A stretch of 64,000 nucleotides of DNA from Blastobasis lacticolella (lineage: Eukaryota; Arthropoda; Insecta; Lepidoptera; Blastobasidae): assembly GCA_905147135.1 (NCBI GenBank), contig LR990053.1:10676501-10740500 (forward strand), in the 5' to 3' direction. A program made the position numbers and the translations under genes. Numbering within the stretch: the stretch's first letter is position 1; every line of letters begins with the position of its first letter. This document shows positions 23,646-35,634 of the stretch, one piece after another. Under the pieces are notes generated by a model, which was not told the origin of the DNA, did no database searches, and saw nothing but the letters and a program-made list of their open reading frames with translations.

Positions 23646-25648
23646 ACTAAATTGTGTGGCAGTGTACATGAATATAACCAAGTTCCATAATCCATTTATC
23701 CTGGAATCACATAATCCTGACCCTTCCCACCACTGCAAACATTACACCCCACCACGTCTGCCGGTATTTAATGAACCCTGTCCTTGATTGCAAATTAAAC
23801 AAAACAATGCAATGGCGGCCAAACGCCGACACAGGAAACGGAAGCGCCACGCCACCGGATGTGGACGGCGCTATCAGGTGTCGTTCGCGCGGGATCGGGA
23901 TCCGGTCTAAAACATTGCTACCGTAACTAAAATTGGAGATAGCATAATGCTACAGTGTTTGGTATTCATTGATTTTTTATTAGGTACGACAGTTTTTTTA
24001 AAACAACGTGGTCTCTACCCTTAAGGAAAAAGGTTTGACGTTATGTATGTTTGTATGTATTTTCGTCTGCGACTTCCTGCGCGCAGACATTTATGTAAAG
24101 GAGCACAGGTTACCGTGTTTCTGAGGTCGGTACGCGCATTTGTAAGCATGAGACAAACCAACTAATCATAATAAAAAAGTCAGGAAATAAATTGTAACTT
24201 TAAAATCGGTGTGAAGATAGCATAAATTTTAATAAACTTACATATCATAGAGTGTAGCCAATATTCACCTAATTTATAATTGCATAGCGGCAATAAAGCT
24301 CGAAAACGGTTTAACCCGTCAGGGTCGGCTTTCCAGCTTTCACTCCTTCGGTGTAAACCTGTATTTAACAGAAAAGACATCCACTCCATTTAGTTACTAC
24401 CTACCTACTATCTATCTACTGAGTTCATTATACAAGCCGTAGACCTGGAATCCGTTCCGGCCCATCTCCCTCGCTGAAAAAAGGCATTTTCAACGGTTAT
24501 TGTTAAAAAACCGTCCGGTCAGCGACGATAAATATAGAATACATTTCTCTCGAGATGAGAATATAATCCGGATTTAGAAAAAAAAACCGTTTTCATGGGA
24601 CGATGTTGAGGTGGGGAGCTTGTTGTAGCGGGTTGCTTTGGCGATAAAACATATTTACATTAAGCAATAGGTTCGGGCTATTTTTATTCATAATTTTGGA
24701 GTAAAAACTTATCGTAATATCATGGAATGCAAGGATCTCAAAATTTTCAATTGATTTCCTCGTAAAAAACATTCGCAGAGTGCGGTCTCATAAACTCTAT
24801 TTTCTTACGAGTTAATCCTGAGTTAATAAATTTTTAAACTAATTAAATTAAGACTGAAGCTTAATTAAAATGTTATGTTATATTTTTTATACTTATGTCA
24901 AATACTTACCTTTTTAGTTAGGGAAGTATGTATTTCATCTATTTGACCAATTTATGTAGAAACCGGCTTCAATTTAAATTCAGACATACCTTTACTTACC
25001 TTTAGGCATTCTTCGGAATAATTTAATATGTAATGCATGAAAATTGCTTGAAAGAACTAGTATAGATTGCCTACCAAATCGCTATAACAGGCGTTCCACA
25101 AGACAGAGGCTGCTCATAAAAATGCGCATATCATATGAAGGTCATTGTAGCGGGTAAATCTCACTTTTTGTCATCGCAAAGACCGCGTATAAGGACGGAG
25201 GCCTTGGTATAAAGCCTTAATTGTATAGGACTCTATATCACAAAAAAAATCTTATACATACGTGGGGTGATCGCCAGCGTTCACTACTATTTGTGTGCTT
25301 TGTGTTTGTGTTTTGTTTACACATTCAGCGCTTCGATTCTAGTACGGAAATCGTCTCAGTTGCAGTAACATTACAATTGCATCGCATGTCAAACGTGTGA
25401 TTGTTATTCAAATGTCAGATGTTAAGTTGCAACTTTCATGAGCTCGAACTTTTCAACAATTCGTTGTCTGGTACTTTAGTTGCATTATGGTTTTATGTAG
25501 CTGTTGGTACTCCAATAAATAAATTAGTAAGTTGCACCTTTCTTAGTTGTCAAACTGCCTTCAATTCTGTCAACGAAAACGTGTCATATAGTAACATCAC
25601 AGTTACATTGCAACATAATAACAACTGCATTGCACACCAGAAGCGGTA
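23646..25648. other. Mostly unique spacer
   Basis: No gene or recognised repeat. Small open frames at 24180-24389 and 25401-25661 have no known motifs. Confidence 0.35.
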
Positions 25649-25649
25649 C

Positions 25650-25836
25650 CCAGGCGACTGAGTGTGTAACCATGATCCAATGGTCAGGTTCCCTGGTAGC
25701 AGGGCCACGGAGGTCAGATAGCAATCGCTCCACTGTAATTATCTGATTTGCCAATTCCTGGATAATTGTCAAGGTGGACCCCGGGCCTTCGTGCGGAAGA
25801 GCCCGACCGGGACATTAACGCAAAGATAATATTTTT
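25650..25836 (+). mobile_element. SINE A, 5'-truncated copy
   Basis: Body from ggcgactgagtgtgtaacca through ggtcaggttccctggtagca to gaccgggacattaacgcaaa, then an AT tail (attttttattattttatg). The tRNA head is missing. Closely matches 40310-40470. Confidence 0.8.
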
Positions 25837-27508
25837 TATTATTTTATGTGATGAAGTTTCTTCAATAGTGAATATCTTGTGAAAACCTATACTGACCCCA
25901 TACACAAGGCTGTGGTCAAATTATTGTCCCCATCATTTATAAAGCTATACGCCTACGTAATCTACTAATAATTGTAATTCATATCTTCGTAATATTTATA
26001 TAGAAATTACAGATAATACGAAAGGCTTAACATACCGATGGTGCGTATTTATCATTCCTCTGACGTCAATGGGAGTACGTGAGCGCGTAAAAACAATTAG
26101 GGGGCAATTTTTTCCCGAGCACGCGATAGTAATTACCGACAGATGGCGCCACTGGTCATTAGCGGGGCGCGCGGGGGTGTCGAACGGTCAATGTGGAATT
26201 TTGATTCTTTTTTGGGCTGTTCATTCGTGACAAAATTCATACAGTGTTATTTAGACTAAAATATATCTAGTGAATCGAAACCAAAAAAAAAAAAAAACTC
26301 GACTTCTATTAAAAAACTGAAAAGTTAAAGCCAAGCCGAATATTCTTAGTAAATTTTGAAAGCAGACAGGGACCCATTATTTTCTATAAATTAAAGTTAA
26401 TCAGGATTAAATGATTTAAAGTAGTGTTCACATCGCATCACACCACCATCGACTAAGTCATGAACATTTTTAAGAATTCCTAAACATAAATTTAGATTCA
26501 CCCTTAGAAAAAAATGCTCTCTGGATCGCGTTTTGGCAATCTTGATTGGCCTCTTCAATCTCCAGCTAGAATATAGCTTGTATAAACAAAGCGTTAATAC
26601 AACCAAACAGCAAAGTCACGTCGGTCAATCTGCTGCGCATCATCCGTCCGGTCGAATCTGTCGAAACAATTAGTACGTTTGGATGACGTCACCAAATACG
26701 CTGTGCAAACGTCCGTGATGACAACAGAGCGGTCGAGCGTGAAGATAATGGGATTTCCGGCCCCATATGGCATTCGCTTCTTATTTGCGCCTTCTGATTA
26801 GTGCGGTAATTAAGATATGTAGAAGGGGATGTGATTATAACGGTAGGCTGTCAGAAAAAGTTCCAAAATTAGACACTTGCCCATAAACTATCACGATATA
26901 CCACAGAATATCAGCGCTGTAAGTTGCTTTTTGCATCTCAAACACAGCACATGTTGAGTGCTTATCATTTATTCAGTGGCATAGGATCAGTCATTGTTTT
27001 AAATGTTTTAATTAGTAATGTATCCTTGTCAATTATGTAACTGTTATTGTGTCGTCGTGTGATATGTGTAATAAATTTCTTTTCTTTCTTTCTTCATATT
27101 GTAAATCAGCCAGACACATTGCTCCACTACTAACACATCGGCAAACATACCAACATAAGTTGTTTAATAGTTGTAAAAATATCAATTTTTTACACTTAGT
27201 ATAAAAACCATAAAAGCTTTATTTTCCGTTGGAAATTCACTTTAAATTAGGAGTACTTAAGCCAGAAATACAACCTTCCACCCAAACCTACATAATAAAA
27301 TGTAGGTTAAGAGGGTACGGAGGTACCGAATACAAAGGTACTTTAGCAAGAAAGCAGAAGCTTTTTTGGCTTATTTGCTTTGCAAACGAAGTCTGATTTC
27401 AAAGGCGGACAAGTAAAATACACCTCCATTCCCAATAGAAAAGCATCTTATTGAATTAGATTACACATTGCATGGCTACGTTTGATCCAACATTTTCATA
27501 TTTAATTT
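25837..27508. other. Unique spacer
   Basis: CRE octamers at 26061-26068 and 26684-26691; an A-run at about 26282-26299. No gene recognised. Confidence 0.35.
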
Positions 27509-27592
27509 TTTTTTTTTTTTATTAATAATAGGCTTACATTTGACCTCAACTCACCTGATGGAAAGCGACGATGAGGTCGAAGATGTTGCATG
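27509..27592 (-). mobile_element. LINE tail fragment, family G copy 4
   Basis: After a T-run (A-run of the element on the minus strand), gacctcaactcacctgatgg and aaagcgacgatgaggtcgaa match the end of the 3544-3682 copy in reverse. Confidence 0.7.
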
Positions 27593-27739
27593 GTTTTGTA
27601 CGTATACAGTGCTGCTGGCGTTACTAATACAATTTTAGAAAAAACAATGAAGAAGTTCTATGTATTAATACAACAGAACAGTTATGCCCACAAAATATAT
27701 CATATATTTCACAATACTCTTGAAAATAGAAGAGAATTG

Positions 27740-27960
27740 TTAAACACTATCGATCCGGACCGGCTTCGTACGCATTTTCTCGGCTTTTCTATACTATAAT
27801 ATGCATATATTACACATATAAAGCTTTTGGAAGAAATTCTCTGACTGATGGTGAAAACCGTATCAAAGTCCGTTGTGTGGTTTAGGAGGAGTTAGCGGAT
27901 ATACATATACATACCTAAAGACGCGGAGAGCGATTTCAATTTATACTATGTAAGGATAAG
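27740..27960 (+). repeat. Common lepidopteran repeat L, copy 1
   Basis: Carries gaaaaccgtatcaaagtccg, ttgtgtggtttagga and tttatactatgtaaggat, an arrangement I know as a widespread interspersed lepidopteran repeat of uncertain class. Similar, more diverged blocks occur near 51680 and 57175. Confidence 0.5.
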
Positions 27961-28042
27961 TGACGCTGTATCATTTATAATAGATGTCAAAGGCCAATGA
28001 TGGTGATGACGATGTTGTATGGATAAATATTATTGTTGTTCC

Positions 28043-28100
28043 TCACATACATACATAAAGCCCACGCCTGTACCGCAGGTGGGATGGTGTTATTGTAGTT
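28043..28100 (+). mobile_element. Repeat E, short copy
   Basis: cacatacatacataaagccc then acgcctgtaccgcaggtggg match the start of the longer E copy at 50115. Confidence 0.55.
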
Positions 28101-29010
28101 GCTTCTTAAAACAAATCAGCGCTGTCAAAGTATCTCCTAGCGGAAAACCACCGCTTCTACCTTTTAATGTCTCCCCACCTTTCTTTCCAATAAATTTTCA
28201 CTAAAAGCATTTCAGAATATTCATGAGATTGTCTGTTCTTTTCAGGTGGGTGCCTTTTCAATTGAAGCCTTGCGGCTCGGGTGAGATACGTAATTATTTC
28301 TTTTTTTTCCACCCAGACGGGTACTACAAACTTTTTCACAGCGGTCGCAGAGAATTTGCGAGTCTCGACAGTTTTTCTCTACAATGTCTCTGAAGTTGTT
28401 AATTGGTCCTAGCAATGGAATTGGCAAGTTTTAAACTCGATAATGTACGCTACACTACTTTGGGACGGTGGTGTACTAAGTTGGTGGAATTATAAGTTAT
28501 GCTGCGGTATATTTTTGTCTGTTTTTGTATATTTCAGTACCGTATGTAGGCGGGTACGATAGGTAAAAATAAAGATTGTTGTTTTTCGATAAGGAAGGGC
28601 GAATCAAGGTCGAAGTATCGACCCAAATAAACAGGAAATAAACCCCGTACAAAGACATTTGATACGGAGTTTTTATAGGAGTAAGCATGTGATTTTATAG
28701 GGGGTTTTAGATAAAAATTGCAAAGGTTATCTGTGCGTAATCAAATTGGGACTGAAGCTTGCAGAAGTTGATTTTGATTTACTTCGACAAGGTTCCATCC
28801 ATCCCATTCTCATTACGCGTAGCAAGTTGGTAGTTAGACGAGGCGTTAAAACCTCCAAGATCCATCAAATGGATTTCCCATACTTCGATATGGAACACCG
28901 AGCAAGCCGTTTGCTGGTGCAGCTTATCCTGAAGGGGTGTGACCAGAACCGAGCTCTATCACCGGAAGAGCTAGCTACTCGTTTGCACCATCCTGAAGTC
29001 ATTTTTTTTT
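28101..29010. other. Spacer with an unassigned 104-codon open frame
   Basis: The plus frame is open from 28701 (after TAG at 28698) to TAA at 29010-29012. It has no ATG near its start and includes MDFPYFDMEHRASRLLVQLI, which looks protein-like but which I cannot assign. It could be an exon fragment, a transposon relic or chance. Confidence 0.2.
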
Positions 29011-29014
29011 AAAT

Positions 29015-29075
29015 GGTATAGAAACAAGCAAGCTGTCCACCTGATGGTAAGTAAGGTGACAAGAGTTAAGCCCAC
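29015..29075. mobile_element. Fragment of LINE tail resembling H
   Basis: Only agcaagctgtccacctgatg then gtaagtaaggtgaca is similar to the conserved 'cctgatggtaagc' tail. Low information. Confidence 0.35.
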
Positions 29076-29344
29076 GAAGCCGAGTATTGTCGACCCCCAA
29101 AGGCGATACTTCAACAATCAATACAATCGGCCTACGATCCGGATTCCAAAGTCTCTGGAGTTCTAATTGTGTGTTTGCAGTGTTACAATATTGCTTCAAA
29201 CTTTTGATCTACTAATTTTTGACCTCTAATGCTCTTATCAAGAAGGACAGAAGCCGATAATGGCCTTGTAAGACATCAGTGAATGAAAAGATCAATAAAT
29301 CGTTCTTTCTATATTTTAATGAATATGTCAAAATAATGACAAAG
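29076..29344. other. Spacer
   Basis: Nothing recognised. Confidence 0.3.
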
Positions 29345-29480
29345 CGTCATCATCATCATCATGATGTTATGTCTCGGTTGCGATCTCGCGCGGCACGCGA
29401 GGGCCAAGGGCCCGCCTTCCTGCTACTCTTGGCCTACCTCACTCGGTCTTCGGCATCCTTAGTGGTGAGCTGATATAAAA
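29345..29480 (-). mobile_element. LINE 3' end, family M copy 1
   Basis: On the minus strand: accactaaggatgccgaaga, agagtagcaggaaggcgggc, ccctcgcgtgccgcgcgaga, then an ATG/GAT repeat tail. The same order occurs on the plus strand at 34935-35045. The peptide KDAEDR echoes the DAEERAKW end of family N, so this is a related ORF2 C-terminus. Confidence 0.7.
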
Positions 29481-30557
29481 TAATGACAAAGCGTATTGAA
29501 ATTTTATAATTAAACGATTAATCTCCAAAACTATTCAACACCACCACCTAAATTAAAGTTATCCAATTAACGCTTAACAGCAACCAAATTTATTACCGAC
29601 TCACATTTTGCTGGCCTGCATTGTAACACGAGGCTTATGAATTACGGCTTCAACCATTTTGCTGCGGACCCTACATTTAATAGGGTAATACGACCAGTGG
29701 ACACTGGCCAGCGCTGGCGTAGTATATTCCACTGGATACCTGCCACCTGGTGCCTGCAGGTTGTTACCCTACTAACCTGTGACCTCAATTCGTGAGTTAC
29801 GCCAAATTTGTTAGCAAAATGAGTAGGGTCGGAGACTGATGGTTATCAGTATAAATTAGGAAGGGATGGTTGAATTATGACGGTCGCATTAGTCAACCTC
29901 GCTGTGTAACTATGTCAACCAGTCATTATTCTAGTCCCCGGGTTTGTATTATGACCCATTCAGTCATAAGTACTTGTCAACAAAACACTCTTACTCAAAT
30001 TCAGAAGCAGCGTCGGGAATATTGTTTCAGAATTTTAGTCAAGTCTTCGTCAAATTCTGGCGAACGCGCCGCCACTGGGCACTTGCAGCAACGGCTCGCG
30101 TGCACGTTTTAAATTGTTTCGTACGATGAATACAACTGCGTTCACAAGAATATTGTCGAAATATAGAGGTAAAAACTAACCCAATAATATGTGTGTTAAA
30201 GCGTTCACGAGATTTCGTCGCACAATGGTCAGCGCAAATAGACTGTGAAGAAGCCGTAGGTTACATACTTTCTTTTACGTTATGGAGTACAAGAAAAAAT
30301 CCACTTTGTAGGAGACTCACAAAATGTTTGTCTTTCCGTGCAAAACCTGACAAATGTTGTTCCCAAACTCGACTTTTCTTGGCGATAGTTGGTCACTTAC
30401 GCGTGATGAAATCTACGATTATTTTGCTAGAAATTTTCGAGCTGTTTGACGTTTTGCTATCAACATTATTGATCTGTTAAATATATTTAAAAAATAATTA
30501 ACAATTTTTTCACGAAAAGATTTACATAATAGTTTAGTGTATGATCTGTTTAAACTG

Positions 30558-30558
<1 letters not shown>
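29481..30558. other. Spacer
   Basis: No gene recognised. Frames at 29870-30129 and 30193-30480 show no domain. Confidence 0.35.

Positions 30559-30588
<30 letters not shown>
30559..30588 (+). repeat. CTTT microsatellite
   Basis: About seven tandem tttc units. Confidence 0.9.
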
Positions 30589-32497
30589 ATAAATGTCTTG
30601 AATTATACCATAAATACATAGCATGTAAATTTCAACGAATACTGCTGCTGCTAGCTGCTAATCCTTTTAAATACATAATTTCCTGAACCAAACAGAACAA
30701 GTCAGTTTGGACAGATTATAGTTAATTTGAGGGACCTTAAAGCAAAACCCAACTTTAAGTAGTCATTCGATACTCTTAAAGAAAGCGACACTGCCAGAAC
30801 CATAGCTGTAGCAGGGCCATTCAGCGATCGTAACTTAAAATCAGTGGTTGTGTAGCGAAGAAGTCACGTAGTGGTGTCCGCAGAATGTCCCCCGTGGGAC
30901 CGCCGAGATTAACGCACCACGTCTGTCCTCAACCTTAAATCACATTAAGGGGACAGTGGGCTAATATTTTTTCTAAATAGTGAGCGAATCAATTCGAGTG
31001 AAAAGTAAAAAGGCGGTAGTTTTGGAGATGTTTGAAATAGTCGTTTAGGCGTTTTGAGATAATGTTTTATCGTGTAAAGTGTTTAGATAAAATTATTGTT
31101 ACTAGTCGTAAAATATTCTTAATTACATAAAAATATACATGATTACATTCATGACCTATTTATTTTATAAGTAAACAGCAAAAAGATTGGAATGTATTTT
31201 TTTGGCTCTGTAGTAACAGTCTCAAACATTTCACTCATTTTCATCGCGCACTTTTTCGAAACGACATAATAAAGAAGCATTTTTATTTTCCGCTTAAGCC
31301 TTGTGTATCATCAAACATTGGTAGGTTGATGGTTGGAATACAAAATTCCATGTCACATTTTGACAAAACAGAACTTTAGTCCTGTGTCTGAATCACAGAG
31401 CAAAAACAGAGCAAAGCTTTCCATTCTTTTTGGTCTGAATAGATTATGAGCAACCGACCTTAAACCGCTGTAAACGAGTATATTTCAACTTATCCGGTAA
31501 TACATAAAGGCCATTTCCAGTAGCTTTGATCACATTCTTCTTGGTCTCCAGTCTGAGTTGCTTCTTAAATCACATTAAGCCCCCACAGTCTTAGTTTAAT
31601 GCTTGAAGGGCGATTCCACTCGCAGTGTCCGTGATTTCAGTTACCTGGGCCAATTTGTCCCCGCTTTACACGATTTTTATACGTTGAATCAATCTGGCCC
31701 TAATTGAATTGGATTAAATTACTTGATGAACTATTGTGGGACTAATTGGATTGCAGGTATGAATAGTGGAGTTTTCTAGTCGATTGTTGTAACTTAAATT
31801 TGTTGTAATGAATTGAAGTACCTACCCCATAAAAGAATACTGTGAGACTGTTTGAAGTCTGTAATCTTGGCTGGTTTATGTAAAAAAACTGTTTTACGAA
31901 TTATTAAGAAAGAGGGTAAACTATAAAACTTTAAATATTTTTATCTACACTCATAGCGTAATGTTCCAATTTCATATTCGAAAACAGTCGTTTAAGGGTA
32001 CACTTTTCTCACGCCAGCCTTTAAAATTTTAAAAAATTACTTTTCGATACAGCATTTCCCATACTATTTTCATTACAGCTGTATCGTAAAATAACTTTTT
32101 AATCATTATGCAACACTTATATTTTTTAATTTTTTGTCGGGCGCCGGGACATGGCGAAATGTAGGCTGAATACCTAAATGTCTTTGACAAATTCAAATTC
32201 AAATTTTCCTGTTTATATTCTGTGTAATTATTTTCCCGCTAAACAGAATATTTTTTCTAATTGTTGTAATTTGTGTTTGTATCGTACCATCGAATGTTTT
32301 TTCTTGATTGAAGCAAATAAATAGATAAATGTGAAAGTAATTAAGTGAATTTCCCGCCGCTTGATATCCTCGACGCGTAGATAGAACAAAACTGACTTGC
32401 AACTTACTTCCACCAAAGTTGAGAAAATTATAGGTACGATATTTTAACATAAAAATATGAGTGTAGATAAAGTAGTGTATGCAACTGCATATAATTA
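30589..32497. other. Spacer upstream of the retrotransposon
   Basis: No gene. The 16-mer cttaaatcacattaag occurs twice (about 30936 and 31564). Confidence 0.35.
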
Positions 32498-32577
32498 GGT
32501 ATTAAAACACTCGTGTCAAACTATTATCATACTCGGCTACGCCTCGTATGATAAAAAGACACTCATGTTTTAATACC
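32498..32577. repeat. 80-bp hairpin element abutting the retrotransposon
   Basis: ggtattaaaacactcgtgtc (32498-32517) pairs with gacactcatgttttaatacc (32558-32577), and inside it tatcatac (32525-32532) pairs with gtatgata (32546-32553). The outer arms have two mismatches. The right end lies less than 20 bases from the 5' break of the reverse-transcriptase element. Confidence 0.85.
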
Positions 32578-32611
32578 CCCTTTTATATGACAAGGCGGAG
32601 ACAATAGACAA

Positions 32612-33964
32612 ATGAATAATTATAGACCCATATCCGTTCTTCCAGCATTATCAAAAATCCTTGAACGTTTAATGAACAAGAGATTAGTGAAGTACTTAGA
32701 AAAAAACAATATTCTATCATCATCCCAGTTTGGGTTTCGTCACGGAAAATCCACATCAGATGCTGTGCATGAACTCACAACTTACATTGTCAATAATATT
32801 GACAATAAACACAAAACAATGGCGGTTTTCTTAGATTTAAAGAAAGCGTTTGACACTGTTTCAATACCATTACTCATTAGCAAACTAGAAAACATTGGTG
32901 TTCGAGACCTTCAACTTAAATTATTTAGCGACTACCTAACAAATCGAACCCAATGCATAAAAATAAACGATAAACTCAGCGATGATCTCCCAGTTTCTTA
33001 TGGTGTCCCTCAGGGAAGCATATTAGGTCCTACATTGTTCCTAGTTTATCTTAATGATTTATGTAATATCCAACTTACACATGGCAAACTGTTAGCTTTT
33101 GCTGACGATACAGTTCTGCTCTTTAGTGCAAAATCTTGGCAGAACGTGTATTATAATGCTCAGAATGGATTAAATAAGGTAACAGAGTGGCTTCGTTTAA
33201 ACAAACTCACTTTAAATATTGAAAAATCTAACTACATTAAATTTGCACTGAAAAGCATTAACCATATATCTGATTCCCACTTTACTCTAAAGGCTCACTC
33301 TTGCACCTCCATTGATACTGTCTGCTCTTGTCCTCCACTTCAACCAACTAAAACCTATAAATATCTAGGCGTTCTAATTGATTCTAAACTTAGTTTTAAA
33401 CCACATATAGATCTCCTATCTGGAAGAATACGCAAATTAATATTTGTTTTTAAAACTCTACGTAATATAATTAAAGATTCCAACTTGTTAAAATCCATAT
33501 ATACTTCATTGTGTCAGTCCCTCATTGCCTACTGCATAACCTCATGGGGTGGAGCCAATAAAACAGATTTGATCAAATTGGAACGTGCTCAAAGAGCAGT
33601 GCTGAAAGTTGCATACTTCTTACCGTACAGATTCCCTACTTTTGAATTATACCAAACCTACAATATTTTAACAGTTAGACAACTCTTTATTTTACATATT
33701 ACTCTCAAACAACATCACAATTTAGAATTTGACCTGACAAGATTCATGACTTCCAGAAATAGAAATGTTTGCCCCGTGAGAGCAGTAACAACAAAGTTTG
33801 CTCAAAGATTTTATATATTTTTAGGTCCTTTTTTGTACAACAAGATTAACAAAACTATCAATATTTACGCAAACACTAAATTTGAAAGTAAAAAGAAAGT
33901 CACAGAATGGTTACGACAATACAATTATGACAATACAGAACAAGTAATTAATGTTATCTCGTAG
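32612..33964 (+). CDS. Reverse transcriptase domain and C-terminus of a non-LTR retrotransposon ORF2
   Basis: This 450-residue frame encodes an RNA-directed DNA polymerase, which in intact elements copies the element RNA onto nicked chromosomal DNA. RT motifs appear in order: NNYRPISVLPALSKILERLM (residues 2-21), QFGFRHGKSTSDAV (about 39-52), the motif A block VFLDLKKAFDTVS (about 72-84), YGVPQGSILGPTLFLVYLND (about 130-149), the catalytic FADDTVLLF (about 161-169), LNIEKSNYIKF, and KYLGVLIDSKLSFKPHI (about 247-263). A thumb/C-terminal region follows. Asp residues of motifs A and C are present and there is no internal stop, so the copy is fairly young. The annotated ATG is merely the first Met inside truncated ORF2; homology continues about six codons upstream. 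The N-terminal endonuclease is missing, so it should not mobilise itself. Confidence 0.95.
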   Translation: MNNYRPISVLPALSKILERLMNKRLVKYLEKNNILSSSQFGFRHGKSTSDAVHELTTYIVNNIDNKHKTMAVFLDLKKAFDTVSIPLLISKLENIGVRDLQLKLFSDYLTNRTQCIKINDKLSDDLPVSYGVPQGSILGPTLFLVYLNDLCNIQLTHGKLLAFADDTVLLFSAKSWQNVYYNAQNGLNKVTEWLRLNKLTLNIEKSNYIKFALKSINHISDSHFTLKAHSCTSIDTVCSCPPLQPTKTYKYLGVLIDSKLSFKPHIDLLSGRIRKLIFVFKTLRNIIKDSNLLKSIYTSLCQSLIAYCITSWGGANKTDLIKLERAQRAVLKVAYFLPYRFPTFELYQTYNILTVRQLFILHITLKQHHNLEFDLTRFMTSRNRNVCPVRAVTTKFAQRFYIFLGPFLYNKINKTINIYANTKFESKKKVTEWLRQYNYDNTEQVINVIS

Positions 33965-34059
33965 TTAAAGCTTTTAAAATTTTTATATGGATGTAGTAAA
34001 TGTATAAACAAACTTTTAAGGTACTAATGTTGTAATCAATCAAACACACCAAATATATA

Positions 34060-34118
34060 CAAACATACATACATACACTCACACGCAAACATACATACAC
34101 ACACACACACAACACACA
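34060..34118 (+). repeat. CATA/CA microsatellite in the retrotransposon 3' UTR
   Basis: Runs of acat units pass into a CA dinucleotide tract. Confidence 0.85.
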
Positions 34119-34267
34119 CTTTTAGTTTTAATTACCTTTTATATAAGATACATGGAGGGTTCCTGGAGACCTGCAATACAGGATAAACCTAGAGCAGGCT
34201 CCAAGTTCCCCGGTTTTTGTGCCTATCCAGTTTATTGTACAATTTTGGTGAAATAAATTGGTGAAAA

Positions 34268-34934
34268 CAGTTGCATAAACTACTATTATTATTTTTTGTA
34301 ATAATAAAAATCATACAACTACCGCAACATTGTCAAAAAACGAACGCGTGCTCAAAAACCTTCCCACTCTGTCCCTAGCCCTAACAACGTGCAGAAATTT
34401 TGCTTGTTTCCTCTGTCGCTTGATTGCAAAACTTTCTGCTGGATCGAATTGGAGCAAAAAGTGTCACGCAATTTTTTTTGTGGGGCCACGCTCAAGCGGT
34501 GTAACGAGATATTTATGGCGCGGGGAAACGCGTGAGGTCAGGAGGTGTGGACGCTGCGTTATTTTAGGAGGACGGAGAATGACCCTGCTTCTGTTTTACT
34601 GGCGTCGTAACGGCTATGGGGCGTAATGCTCTGTTGTGTTTGGACCTTTTAAAGTTATTGCGTGTTCCCGCACGGGATGGCGGCAAATCTGACACATGCC
34701 GCGTTGTTCGCGAATTGTTGCGTTGCGAACGTGTTTTTTGAACACAAATGAGGGTTACAATCACGTTGTTATTGCCAGTATATACGAAATGATATTTTAT
34801 CGTATATAACTCTAGGCTTACACGTAAGTTCTCAAATTTTACTCAGTTCTTAATATTTTAAGTGAATAATAGTTTTTGACACTTTGACAGTTCTCATACA
34901 AAGGCTGACATTGTCTTGCCAATAAGCTAACCAC
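34268..34934. other. Spacer
   Basis: A 98-codon plus frame (34330-34626) lacks a recognised domain. Nothing else seen. Confidence 0.35.
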
Positions 34935-35045
34935 TAAGGATGCCGAAGACCGAGCGAAGTGGGCCAAGAGGAGTGGGAAGGTGGACCCAGGGCCCTCGCG
35001 TGCCGCGCGAGCGTGTAACCGGAATTTAATGCCAGGATGATGACG
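34935..35045 (+). mobile_element. LINE 3' end, family M copy 2
   Basis: Encodes TKDAEDRAKWAKRSGKVDPG then PSRAAR, followed by a gatgatgacgatgg tail. Matches the inverted copy at 29345-29480. Confidence 0.75.
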
Positions 35046-35634
35046 ATGGCTTAAATTGGAGTCTCAATGTTTTTAGGGGTGTTATGGATAGGAAATTTCG
35101 GATCTGGATACTGGATACGGATATAGCAATAATATTATACCGGATACGGATATGAAATACCTACAGGTAATTTTTTTACAATTACTGAGTCCCACAACAT
35201 CTATGAAGCACCTTACAATACCCCTATTCCACATCCAGTCTCTTATATCTCCATCTAGATACCACCACGAGATTTGCACATAATCGACGTACCCACTCGA
35301 TAGCATCTCTCTCGATACCAGCCTTTTGAGTTCCCACTGCATTACATGCAAGTCTCGATATCACCCGTTGGAGCGGTCTCAGCGCCGTCTCGCTGCGGTC
35401 CGCGCCATATGTGCAATAAATTGAATAACTCCGAATCGATAATCCGCACACGTCCGTTCGCGAACGCCCTTATTAATGATGTAGCGAGAGTCGCGTAAAT
35501 ATTTGCCATGCGCTACGTGTGAGGCGAACGGTTGGCGATGGAATGTGTGTGGTTGTTGTAGGCGGTTGATGGTAATGAGATACGAGATAAGTGATAAATA
35601 ATCTTCTGGCGTCTATATGGTTTTGTTCTTGAAG
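35046..35634. other. Spacer
   Basis: Repeated ggatacggatat phrases at about 35114-35151. No gene recognised. Confidence 0.35.

Larger units (their letters stand above)
32585..34267 (+). mobile_element. 5'-truncated non-LTR retrotransposon
   Basis: Homology to a LINE ORF2 appears from about 32594 (GGDNRQMNNYRP, RT motif 1 region); a stop in this frame at 32588-32590 marks the break. The 3' UTR (33965-34267) holds a CA/CATA-rich patch (34060-34118), the segment ggagacctgcaatacaggat, and ends around a doubled ttggtgaaa motif. Endonuclease and ORF1 are absent, so the copy is dead on arrival. The RT style (NYRPISVLP, FADDTVLL, KYLGVLID) is of the L2/CR1/Daphne/Jockey kind; exact clade not determined. 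No clear target duplication. Confidence 0.85.

Noticed and set aside
30559..30588. Regulatory polypyrimidine tract
   Set aside because: It is a plain CTTT microsatellite with no neighbouring exon evidence.
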